From Lepidodermella squamata (Eukaryota; Gastrotricha), in assembly GCA_047495785.1 (NCBI GenBank), contig JBLDXI010000042.1, forward strand, positions 682,001-746,000: a DNA stretch of 64,000 nt, written 5' to 3'. Positions 54,701-64,000 of this stretch are shown here, one piece after another. The translations under genes and the position numbers were made by a program. Position 1 is the first letter of the stretch. Each line of letters begins with the position of its first letter. The notes beneath the pieces are model-generated. The model worked only from the letters and a program-made list of their open reading frames with translations. It made no database searches and had not been told where the DNA came from.

Positions 54701-56646
54701 AGATCGAATCTTGGTAAATACTTTTTATTCGATTTCAACAGGAAAACATTTGATTTTTAAAGTGACTCAAATTTTTCCCGAAAAAACCACCGGTCAACGC
54801 TTGGAAATCCCATCTACCCGAAGAATTCCCAATATTCTGTTTTAGCAACTTATCACATTTTTTTAAATATCCTTATCTAATACTGAGATTGTATTTACAA
54901 CAAAAGTTTACCGGAATTTCGTTCATACAGGCGTCGTGATTTTCTTTGAATGTTGTCGAACCACCATACAACTTAACCTGAAAGCATAAAGATTGCCGAC
55001 ATTGGAAAAGCTATTTGTTCGCACTCACCTGAGTTCCACTAGGCTTGATGCCATAACATTGAACGCTGTCGCTCGTATTACACATTACTGCTCTCTGGAA
55101 AACGAAATTGTTTAACATTATCATTTTCAAATTATATTATGCTACCAACCCCATTCAAACAGCTTGCTCTGTTGACAAAGACAGCGTTCGAAAATGAACG
55201 AGTTTCAGTATTGGACAGGCAGCCGGTAGCCTCGAGTCGGCAATCGATGAAATAGTTTGTTGCGGCGTCAAAGCACCTGACATGCGGCTTTTCACGGTCT
55301 GGAACATTGACTAGAAAAATATGAAATAAAACGATGCGAATGAAAACAAGAATTATGTAAAACATACGCGTGGTACCGGCGATGCAGAGATTCAAATTAT
55401 TGAAACTCATGCCATCAGTTGTCTGGAAAATAAAGGTTAAACAAGTCATATTATGAATTTAAAAAAAAATCCAACCCAATTCTCAGGACACATATAGCTA
55501 TAAGGAATACACGTCTTTCCGATTCCATTTTCTGTGCAGCGTTTAAAAGCTTGATTCTATATATAAATAGGTAAGCGATAATTGAAAATTAGGAAATAAA
55601 CATTGTAATTACCATGAACTTTGATCGGGCGTCATTGCAAGCGTCCAAACTGCTCCTCATAGTGATGTTTCTGAACCAGTCAAGCTATCAAGAGATGGAA
55701 ATTGGTAGATGATGGGCGAAGCTCAATTCCTACCTCTATCTCCCTGTCAGCCGCTGGTTCACCGCTCGTTTTACAGTTCGCGAGGCCGGGATTGCATCGA
55801 GTTGTTAATGAGCTGTATTTGTAGCACATTTTGGCATTCTGTATTTTTCGAGGAAATGAAGTTGAGCCCCAAAACATATAAAAGAAGCACTTCGAACCCC
55901 CAGTCGGCAGGTTGCGAAATCCGGGAGCTGCGGACCCCACTGGAAAAAAAAACAAATACATATTACACAGGAATTCACAGGAATCTTTAACATCAAACAA
56001 GCATGTCGCTTTTAAAGACTAAATTTTCCAAAGAAAAAGGCCGCAGAAAAATGTGAAACTTTTATAGGAAAATGCAGCCCACTGTTACGTGAATTTTAGA
56101 AAATTCTTGTACAGCTTTCCTAATTTTTTAAAATGGTCGTCAAAATGTTCCCGGTTCGCTCGAAAGTGATTTTGAAAAATTCGAAGCCTGACCATGGAAA
56201 CAGTTGCTATTATTAAAGCTCTTGATTTGTCAATTTAAAAATAGTCTTAACCTGGTGAGCATTTTCTATAAAAATACGTTTTGAAATGCCGAAAAGATAG
56301 ATGACACCGTATTTGTTCCAATAGTAGCTATCCACTAATAATTGCCCAGGGTTGAGGGGTCAATTCGGTTCGAAAGCATCTAAAATGAACGATTCAGCAA
56401 AACATAATTTTTTGAAATTTTCGAAATTTCGAGGTTGAAATTTTAGTAGCCCGGCTGCTCTAGGAACAAATACGGTAATTAATTTACGGTGCCGCCTACC
56501 TGATATTCAATGATTGGATCACATGTTGTATAACAGTTGGAGAAAACGTTGTTGGTCTGATAAAAGCAGCGCTTGAAATTTTGACAATCTGCCGGAGCAA
56601 TACAGCAAATAATAATTGAAAATAATGCGAGAGTGAAAAGCTTCAT
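48712..56646 (-). CDS. Gene B: secreted Cys-rich / double LamG-like protein, 14 exons, 749 aa
   Basis: Exons: 56500-56646, 55898-55939, 55734-55838, 55613-55684, 55476-55556, 55368-55422, 55150-55310, 55029-55094, 54912-54977, 53418-53492, 53314-53362, 52903-53259, 49551-50397, 48712-48838. All join in one frame with GT-AG borders. Domain order equals gene A: signal peptide (FTLALFSIIICCIAPADC), Cys module 1 (exons 1-6), Cys module 2 (exons 7-11), LamG-like 1 (exon 12, GLPPNTVFLPL, GPFGIEQS) and LamG-like 2 (exons 13-14, GPFGIANSSF, WATPVKPFVGG). Eight of its introns equal exon 9-style sizes of 49-59 nt, but introns 1, 9, 12 and 13 are 560, 1419, 2505 and 712 nt; intron 9 holds a complete hAT element. 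Likely extracellular; exact role unknown. Confidence 0.85.
50907..51206 (+). CDS. Open exon-like frame within intron 12 of gene B
   Basis: Plus strand, after an acceptor-like AAATACAG, open for 100 codons to a stop. It has a CLWCRVACKRC cysteine pair motif and an acidic/aromatic stretch (YLRYIWQLEFDDF). No start or partner exon found. It may come from a transposable element in this expanded intron. Confidence 0.25.
   Translation, partial: ANELRAALDLPYDAHSYGTLFLADASRSKKMSSQTDWKTSDACLWCRVACKRCLQTSDAMASYLRYIWQLEFDDFGRKIMTDPRQPGEFDTWRAPRQNL
52377..52451. repeat. Cluster of CCGTAGT units with perfect hairpin
   Basis: Six to seven CCGTAGT-type units in 75 bp. 52401-52417 and 52431-52447 are perfect 17-bp inverted arms with a 13-nt loop. 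Lies in intron 12 of gene B. Confidence 0.8.
53579..54488. mobile_element. hAT element, 910 bp, with 8-bp target duplication
   Basis: The ends CAGGGCTTCTCAAC... and ...GTTTGAGAAGCGCTG are the familiar hAT type (CAG...TTCTCAA with GGGTCGCGACCC nearby). Identical 8-bp repeats TCTCACAG lie at 53571-53578 and 54489-54496. No transposase was found. Nested within are part of another hAT MITE (53721-53800) and a dispersed GAGCGAAGCGAG repeat (about 53930-54140). It accounts for most of intron 9 of gene B. Confidence 0.85.
53721..53800. mobile_element. Partial copy of the 4665-4821 hAT MITE
   Basis: 80 bp nearly identical to the right part of the element at 4665-4821, ending CTACTTCGCGCACTG. The left end is missing. 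Confidence 0.75.
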
Positions 56647-57910
56647 CTTTTCGATTTAAAATGAGCAGAAATAGTGAAAAATGTTTTTTATTGACGGCTT
56701 AAACGTTGGCCGAAAGCACGCGCTTTAAAAAAATGCGTGCAAATACTGGTGACACGTGCTTTTGTTGTTATTCAAATTTTAAAAATATGTCAACTGCACT
56801 GATTTTCCAGCCATAAAATTTCAGCGCTTTGCCTCTGGCTAGATCACATTATTAGGGATAAACGGATAGGTTGAAGCCATGGGAGATTGTAGGAATTGCA
56901 TGTTTCATCGACGAACCCTCGAAAACTTCTCTATTCATGCATCAATCATCGCAGTGAAAAATGAAACGGTGGATAACGTTGAATATTTCGGAAATTCAAT
57001 CAATTTTAAGGATCTCAATTTTCACGCAGGAGTGATGAGATCAACTATTGATCGCTATAGGATATACTTTACACTTAGCCATTTCTCAGGGTCAGAATTC
57101 GATCTTCGATTGATTGACATTAATTGTTATCTTCTACATTCATTGTGGAATTTCTTTTATTAAACTAGCGAAATTTATCGAATAAAAAACTGAAAAACGA
57201 TTACAAAATAATCCAAGAATAGCAATCCAGCGGAAATCTTCGGGCACCGGATCTTCTCTCGTTTCATGTTCGCTCTATTTTTCTCTGACTTGAACTTCGA
57301 GCATGAAGAGTAAAGAGGGCTTCGAAAATAGCCGTATCATTGGCACAGCAAAAATACCCCGCCAACCGCCAATCCTGATTATACGCGTAATATGCGGTTT
57401 TGTGTTCATATTACTGATCCTTTGTTTGATTTTCTCGTCTCCCAGAATCCATGAACATATTTATATTAATAATGATACGTATTTTCACTAAAAAAAATAT
57501 CATTTCGTGTTATTTTGCTGAATGAGTAATTGAGTTTTGAAATCGCATGGTTAGAAACTTGTTTACGACAACTTTTAAAACTCCACGCGATCGGGCAAAT
57601 GTTGATTTGAAAAATAACATAAAATTTAAGGGCGCTCCATACAAAGATTAGCTGTCACAATAGTTCTTTTCTTAATAAATTATTAAATGCCTACAATTCT
57701 CCGCTTCATTTTGAAATAATTTTGACAATATTTACATATTGCGATTGAAATCCTGCCGAAAGTCCTGGCTAAACTAGAGTACACGGCTGGAATGGACACG
57801 AACCGTCTACATTCTACATTTTCATGTCTGTGCAAGATTAGACTATCCTGGAACTATTAACGGTCAAGTTAACGGAAAAAATTGTGATGCATGATTCCTA
57901 TTTATTCAAT
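56647..57910. other. Intergenic with two small unassigned frames
   Basis: 56879-57163 (94 codons) and 57303-57491 (62 codons, with one hydrophobic segment IIRVICGFVFILLILCLIF) are open on the plus strand. The second could be a tiny single-pass membrane protein, but I have no supporting evidence beyond the ATG and composition. Confidence 0.25.
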
Positions 57911-59186
57911 CTAGTCAAGCATTTTACGTAAATAGTAAGTCAAAACTGCGATACCAATCACAAGAGAAATAACGCCTACCAAAAAATCAACGAATCGGAT
58001 GCATTGCACGCCGCCTCTCACTTTTTTCCACAGCAATCGTCTACCCTCCGGCATTTTGCTAACTGAACAGCTGATTAATGTGTATATTGTGATGACGACG
58101 CAAACTACCATGAAAACGATGACTAAATTGATAAGGTAAACCTCCTCAGAAGTTCTAGGAATCAACGAGAAAATAAGACTCAATAGCACAGCAATAGCCA
58201 AGTTCACAGTGACACAGAACGCCGGCCTATCCGGATGGCGAGGGTTCATGAACAAGCCGGATATTTGAAGTATGTATAAAGTCATCGTCGGCACGAACAC
58301 ATTACCGACGTAGTAGTTATGCTTCCGCTTCAGTTTCAGCGTTAGAGTAACATGAGGCGATCCACCGACTGGGAAAACAGTTCCGTTGTAGCTAACCAGT
58401 GACCATATATCATCGTTACGTAACGCAGCGTAGCCGGCTGTTATACCGATCTGATCGATGTTTATTACCAGTTCAGAACCAATGTTCTCACTTTCAAACT
58501 CGAAATCGCACGACGCCGTGTCGAATGGAAATTTCGTGTATTTGAAGCCGAAACACATTGAAGTGAACGATCGCACGCAGTAAATCAGGAATTTCGGCCC
58601 GGGAATGCGAAAGGGTCTGACTTTAATGAAAGACTCACTGCTAACTTGATTCTTAATATCAAATGGCTTCATTAAATGTGGTTTTACCCTCTTAGTGGCC
58701 TTGAGTCTCCAATCGCATTGATATGCTGAATATCAGGCCACCAAACAGAGTTAGCTGGGATTTCGAACTGAAACCGGTCGAGCTGCTTGGATGGGAATTT
58801 TTTGAAGTTGGCCAGAAGATCGGGTCTGATATCGCGCCCGCAAGGGATATCCCACAGCATTCGGAATGTCATTGTAACAGTCATGCTGGGAAAATAATTT
58901 AGGATTTTTTTCATTATTAAACAAGTGCGAACCTCATCGAAGAATCACTGACTTCGATAATCTGCAATATTTTCGATACTAGATAGCTCTGAATGGGCAA
59001 TGAGAAGTTCTTGGTTTGAAGGTGATTGGCGGAAGGGAGATTGTTTGCCTTCGCAATAGGGCAAAGCTTGAAAAATTTGCTCTGCAATTCTTCGAGCTCG
59101 ATAGGTGAATTATCATCGCTCGCCTCAGCTCGGCTGAGAGCACAACAAATAAAGATGATATGAAGCTTTAGTAGCACTGATTTCAT
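57911..59186 (-). CDS. Cys-loop ligand-gated ion channel subunit (392 aa)
   Basis: Exons 58933-59186, 58688-58885 and 57911-58637 with introns of 47 and 50 nt, in frame. Signal peptide (LLKLHIIFICCALSRA), extracellular beta domain (MTVTMTFRMLW, then VWWPDIQHINA), Cys-loop CFGFKYTKFPFDTASC, M1 (FVPTMTLYILQISGLFM), M2 (FCVTVNLAIAVLLSLIFSLI), M3 (INLVIVFMVVCVVITIYTL) and M4 (VDFLVGVISLVIGIAVLTYY). This is a pentameric receptor subunit at the plasma membrane. The Cys-loop has 14 residues between cysteines rather than 13, the M1-M2 linker reads NPRHPDRPA rather than the usual GEK (cation) or PAR (anion) type, and the M3-M4 loop is only about 23 residues. Ligand and ion selectivity are undetermined. 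Confidence 0.85.
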
Positions 59187-59619
59187 AGCAGAGCAATAAA
59201 GATATGGAATGGAGCAGATTCGACGGTAGCTGTGCTGTCGCGGTACAATAACGAAGACTTTGCTTGTTTGCACATTTTTCTAGTCTTGATTTTCTTTTAA
59301 TTATTTGTTTATTCAGCGAAACGAAAATATCCAATAGCCTGAAACTTTTATTAAAAACAATCGAGCGAATTATCGAGGAAAAATTGTCGAAAAATTAGCC
59401 AACATACCAAGCGTAGTAGTCATGAATGCCGAAACTAGAACCATGTTTGCTATCATAGCAAGCAGTCCAAAAACAAACAGATACGGAGCTTTACTACTGT
59501 TCTTTGTAGTTGTAGATATTCCAGCCCTCCTCCAAGTCAAGAGTAGATTGGAATTTTTCCTCTCAACAGCATATGGCCATGTTTGTACTAAAAACTGCTG
59601 TGCTGAAGTGCTGTATGGC

Positions 59620-59789
59620 CAGTGAGCCAAGTAGGATCCGGGAGCTGAGGTGTTTTCTACTTTTTTTCTTGGACCCAGCCGGAGAAACCAAAGGGTACCC
59701 ACTGTGGTGTTTTCAGCCTATCTCTGGTTGGGGTCTCGGAGCCCGGAGCCGGGGTGTCGCAATTTTTCAACCCTGTACTTCGCACCCTG
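59620..59789. mobile_element. hAT-like MITE, 170 bp
   Basis: The ends CAGTGAGCCAAGTA and TACTTCGCACCCTG are imperfect inverted repeats. Flanking 8-mers TGTATGGC (59612-59619) and CGTATGGC (59790-59797) differ at one position, consistent with an aged 8-bp target duplication. Its right end matches sequence at 2782-2813. Confidence 0.7.
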
Positions 59790-60065
59790 CGTATGGCCAC
59801 TACGACGTGGACAAAGCTAGGAATAAGGCCCCATTATAAGCAGTTCGGTTGAAAAAACCGCGAAAGGATGTTATATACTGGATATTATACTGGCGAAGGT
59901 CTCTAGTAGCCTTATAGAGTGATGCCGTTTTGAAAGCTTCTCTGTTTTTTTTCATTTTAAAAACTTTTTAATGCAAAGGGACGGCTTGGAAAATGCGATT
60001 TTTACTCTCCGTCTATATATTAAATTATTAAAACTCGAACGGATGATGTGTTCCGACATGAAAAT

Positions 60066-61916
60066 TTACGCCGCAATAATATGATAATCAGAAGTTAATG
60101 GCATAGTCGTAGAATGATTGCTTAGGTTGACCTTAGCCAGTGGTGCATCGTTTTTCGTGTAATCGATAAGAATGAGGAAATATGTCAGGAGAGCGGCAAA
60201 CAGCTGAAATTCAAAGAACACAAGCTCATCCCTCTGATGCCGTAGGTGCAAAATTGTCCGAGTTGAACTTTGTCGAACGAGATTCCCAAATTAGACGTAA
60301 TACAGTACAACGGGTTCAGATTTTACAAGTTACTTAGGTACAGCATCAGACTATAGGTCAGGAATAGATAATTCTACCTAGCAGAATTGAGCAATTTTTC
60401 AACCCTGACGTTCTAAAGCCCTTAAATCTGAGATTTTCAGCTCACAAAACCGTTGAAGGATTCTCCCCATGAAATATTGCAGAAATTTAGCCCAATCGGA
60501 TAAAATATTAGGGCGAAGCGGGGGGGGGGGACATTTTCGGTGTTTCCGGCCCCTCTTATTGGAACCTCGGACCTACTTGGTACAACGAAATGATTTTCCG
60601 AGTTTTTCGGCAAACTCAACTCGGAGAATGGTTCAGGATTCAGGAAAAGATTAAACTTACAGCCGCTATTGTCTCTCTTCGCAGAGGTATCATCGCTAGA
60701 ATGTAGAGTGAGCAGTGGTCAGAAATTTGGCTCAGTAGTAGAGTAAGCTTCAAATAGAGACTTACGATTAAACCTTGAATACAAAGCTGAAACAGCTTAC
60801 TACCTGAATTAAGGTGGGAGTGTCATTCGATCTTACGTTCAAATTGAACAGCTTCTCCTTGATATTCTCAGACCAGTGGGCGATGAATGCCGATGGCAGG
60901 ATGAAAATCACCATTCCAGCCAAAGATGCTGAGATCCAGAACGTAGTAACAAATCCTTCAAGCAAGGCGTCGCTTTCACGAAGGTTCCAAAGCCCAACTC
61001 CAACGCCTCGGTACAAAGTCACGAGAAACGCCGTGAAGCCATACGCTGCAGTCGTGAAGACTGATACGCGAATGTGCCGATCGAAATGGCGAACCATTCG
61101 TTTGAGGCTCAAGTGGCGTAGCCGGATGAACTCTAGGAAATCCCGCTCAGTTAGCTTCCAGACGGAATTCATTGGATTTTCGGACTTCAAACCATCGATT
61201 GGGGCTACAAATAGAACTCGCTTGCTGTAGCTGTTCACCTCCCTCGACAGCTGGTGGAAGCAGTCGGAGAGGGTGAAGCCTAGTAGGGTGAAGAATGCGA
61301 TGGAAAATACGAAACTCCAGTCTGTGATGAAGCTGGTAACGAGCCAAAAAAGGATAGCAATGAAATTCCACGCAGAGTCCTCTTCGATGAATTGTTCTAA
61401 AGGTGAAATCAGGTAGCCATAATGGTCGCGATCGAACATCAGACATATTACTCCTATAGCAGAGTTGATCGAAGCCGCTAGAATTCCAGCGATGAAAAGG
61501 AAGAAAGCCTTTTGGTTTCTTTCAACCTCATAGTGATTCGAATCCTCTTCTTGGAATAGCCAACCTTGTTTTAGGCCCAAAATTGGCTGGAATCGGCCTT
61601 TACAACTACTGACGACCATGTTAGTTCGAACAGCGGCTTCGTTTAGGTAGTACAGCGCCCCAGCTGTGTGGAAAATGATCATTGAAATCGGGGTATTCGA
61701 GATTGCTCGCCAAAGAAAAACGGTGAAGAATCGAAACGCATTCACCCAAGTGAAGATGACCATGGAGATCACGTAGGCTTTGTACCATCTTGAGCTCGGG
61801 TTGACTCCCCAATCGGCGTGAGACCAGTTCGGCAGGAGACCGAGCAATTGTAGAGTTACAACGAGGAAGCGGAAGCCTTTCGTTCCGTTTGAGGAAAAAC
61901 CTGAGTTACAAGACAT
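60066..61916 (-). CDS. Gustatory-receptor-like seven-transmembrane protein (445 aa)
   Basis: Proposed exons 60804-61916, 60661-60747 and 60066-60203, all phase 0. I use the ATG at 61916; the frame extends a few codons upstream without ATG. Exon 1 holds five to six hydrophobic segments (AYVISMVIFTWVNAFRFFTV, FFLFIAGILAASINSAIGVI, WSFVFSIAFFTLLGF, LVTLYRGVG and AGMVIFILPSAF regions). Exon 3 has TYFLILIDYTK, close to the TYhhhhhQF signature that ends insect-type Gr and nematode LITE-1/GUR-3 proteins. Length fits that family. Intron 1 is 56 nt; intron 2 is 457 nt with repeat-like sequence, so an additional small exon there cannot be excluded. Membrane chemoreceptor or channel; ligand unknown. Confidence 0.6.
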
Positions 61917-61928
61917 TTTTTGACGCAC

Positions 61929-63236
61929 TCAGAAGGCGAGTAGGAGCTTTGCGTCGATTCGACCCATCTAATTGCGGGGTAATGCACGGTTCTATCAAGG
62001 TGAAAGTGAAAACCATCGAACTCAACATATTATCCTATATATTTGTTTTTTATAATGTCTGTTATCTATTTACAAATTCAACGACCGACGATACACGCTA
62101 TGAATCTTTAATCCGCGGAGTCGGTCAAAATTAAAATTATAAATTGTTTCAATAAGTATCCTCAGTCAACCGTTTTTTATGACGAGCGATGAGACCATGC
62201 CATTAGCAAGAATTCTCATAATTCTTGATTATACCAAAAGCTTCAAATTGTCCGCAATAATCTTCTCTCGCTTCAATTTATTTTCAAGCAAAGATGAATT
62301 GTCTCACAAACACAACACATTTCAGGGAGCCGATCTCACTGTATTCGATCGCTACTTGATTTCGCTCACTACTCGTTGTACTGTTCTACTCGAACGATGC
62401 TTGTTCTAGATTACTAGCCTGATGATGAGTACGCGGTACCCGAAAAGTCTCTCCACTCGAGAGAGTAGGGCAAAATGGCCGACGGATAAGTGTAGGCCAT
62501 GACCCGGCGGTCCTTTTGACACCGAATTTGGGGACTCGAGGTCTGAGCAGGTATTTGAATAAATGACAGTGAAAAAACGTCGAAATTTTGGATTAGAGCC
62601 AAGAAGCAGACCCGAGAATTGGACCTAATTATTAGACCCAGATTATGGCGCAACAATCAAAATTTCACTCTTTTTGCAAGTTGATTTCTGTGCGTTCCTT
62701 GAAGTCTTTGGCCCCCGAATTCGGTGTCAAGAACCGCCGGGTCATGGCCTAGACTTATCCGTCGGCTATTTTGCCCAACGGCGCATCGTTGACCAGAAAA
62801 AAGGACGTTTCGACAGACCCAGGAATTGGATCCAATTATCCAGGGGCGTAACCAGGAATTTGTTTTGGTAGTTGTTATGGATCTCACGCAGGGGCGTAAC
62901 CAGCCTCTCACGGTTGGGGTGGCCTAGGTCATATTTTCTGGGTGCGCTCAAGGATCCGAGAGCTATCAGTAACGGAAAAGAATTGTTGCTTTCTTAAAAT
63001 GAATTGAAATTTGAACTAAAACTGGAGCGAAGCGAGAAGGTTTTGAAGATTTGTCTCTCAGAAATACTCCGAAACCTCTCAAAACTATGGAATTTTCCAG
63101 TAATCAACCTGCCCACTAAATAAAAAAAACTAAATTACTGAATATGCGAGCGAAGCGAGCTTTAGCTAACGGTTTTTATTTCTTTTCCACCTCAGAATTA
63201 GCCTGAAAATGCTTCAAAATTCGACGAAAAAAAATA
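61929..63236. other. Intergenic with dispersed repeats
   Basis: No gene recognised. Two related stretches with AATTTGGGG/CCCCGAATT and GACCCGGCGG/CCGCCGGGTC (62480-62680 and 62690-62860) form a loose inverted repeat around 62670. GAGCGAAGCGAG repeats occur at 63018-63090 and 63145-63160. Confidence 0.4.
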
Positions 63237-63674
63237 CCGTAAACTACAGTATATAGGCCGCATCCTGAATAAAGACCGCACCCGAATAATCGCCGCAAAA
63301 TAGCCCTATTTTCATCAATTCAGCATAAATAAAGGCCGCGCGCGAATAATCGCCGCACCTAAGCACGTGATCAACAGCCACCCAGGCGAATCGCCAGATG
63401 GCACCCCCACTGCGACTCCTACCGCTACGCCGACCTACTCCCTACTCACAAGGTGACGTCGAGGAGGCGGATTTTCCGAAGAGCCGCGCGTGAATTGGCG
63501 GCGCAAGCCCCTTGTTACACCTGTTACGCCTGCTACAAGTCAAGTTTTGAAAAATTGAGGGAAATAAAGGCCGCACTCGAATAATCGCCGCACTCGTATA
63601 ATCGCCGCACTTTTTGCCTCTTTTTCGAAAATCAGGAAAATTAGTCGCCGCGGCCTTTATACTGTAGTTTACGG
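63237..63674. mobile_element. MITE with CCGTAAACTACAGTAT ends, 438 bp
   Basis: Inverted ends of 25 bp with one mismatch, flanked by TA (63235-63236, 63675-63676). The interior repeats GAATAATCGCCGCAC units several times (about 63290, 63340, 63585). The remaining sequence to 64000 shows no gene. Confidence 0.75.
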
Positions 63675-64000
63675 TATATTTGACATCAATTGTACACCTT
63701 CCATGGGTATTACACCCCCTAGTTTGAAAGACATCGATTTCGAGAAGTACGAAGTACACAACAGTTCACTTTTTGCAATTGTTCCGGATGGTAGGGCCTG
63801 TGCCCCGGGCGCCGGCTAGTTACGCCCAGGGTGGAATATTGATATTTCCCGGGAAAATTCAAGGTCGATGAGTGCGGGTTTTCAATACGAAATATGGACA
63901 CTATCGGAATTTCGAGCGTAGCGAGAAATTATGTGCAATTTTGCAAACATTTCCTCCATTTTGTAAGCAATTTTAGGCATTTTAGGCCGAAGAGGGGTTT

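Noticed and set aside
58638-58687. Apparent frameshift between the second and third receptor coding blocks
   Set aside because: A 50-nt GT-AG intron (GTAAAACC...TTAGCAG) joins them in frame and gives the expected spacing, so the gene is intact.

Overview
This is a stretch of a eukaryotic, invertebrate-animal type nuclear genome. Genes carry canonical GT-AG introns, most of them only 47-65 nt long. The proteins are animal families: Cys-loop receptor, chemoreceptor-like seven-transmembrane protein, prolyl 4-hydroxylase alpha subunit, CUB/kringle, laminin-G-like and GT32 glycosyltransferases. A U2 snRNA-like gene is also present. The introns fit compact genomes such as nematodes, tardigrades, mites or larvaceans; I cannot decide the phylum from sequence alone. 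There is no rRNA, CRISPR array or bacterial operon.

Layout. 1-14.9 kb is gene-poor and rich in inverted-terminal-repeat elements. It holds a rearranged pseudogene (family member C) of a Cys-rich/LamG gene and some unidentified extracellular-protein exons. 15-21.5 kb is a decayed Helitron/Helentron interrupted by a 5'-truncated LINE and by small TIR elements. 22-26.5 kb is a decayed MULE transposon with duplicated GC-rich blocks. 26.7-31 kb is a graveyard of gene fragments: family exon 1, GT32, MULE C-terminus and receptor N-terminus. A 136-bp inverted repeat with no mismatch seen lies at 31.7-32.0 kb.

The gene-dense part is 32.9-61.9 kb. Gene A (32912-36288, minus) and gene B (48712-56646, minus) are paralogues that I could splice completely. 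Each has 14 exons with the same intron phases, giving 759 and 749 aa. Each encodes a signal peptide, two tandem Cys-rich modules built from exons and two LamG-like domains. Between and around them lie a CUB-kringle pseudogene, two GT32 genes, a P4H-alpha gene, an ankyrin-like secreted protein, a secreted Cys-rich protein, a six-segment membrane protein, the U2-like gene, a 77-aa secreted peptide gene, a broken and an intact Cys-loop receptor, and a gustatory-receptor-like gene.

The main theme is recent local duplication followed by decay. Nearly every family has an intact copy next to one broken by a definable event: a 113-bp deletion, an 8-bp tandem duplication, nonsense changes, or element insertions with target-site duplications. 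The same-structure pair A/B shows introns inflated by transposable elements in B (up to 2.5 kb) but not in A. I saw no operon-like functional system. The most novel-looking items are the Cys-rich/LamG family, the U2 gene with an insertion flanked by 8-bp repeats, and the long inverted repeat.
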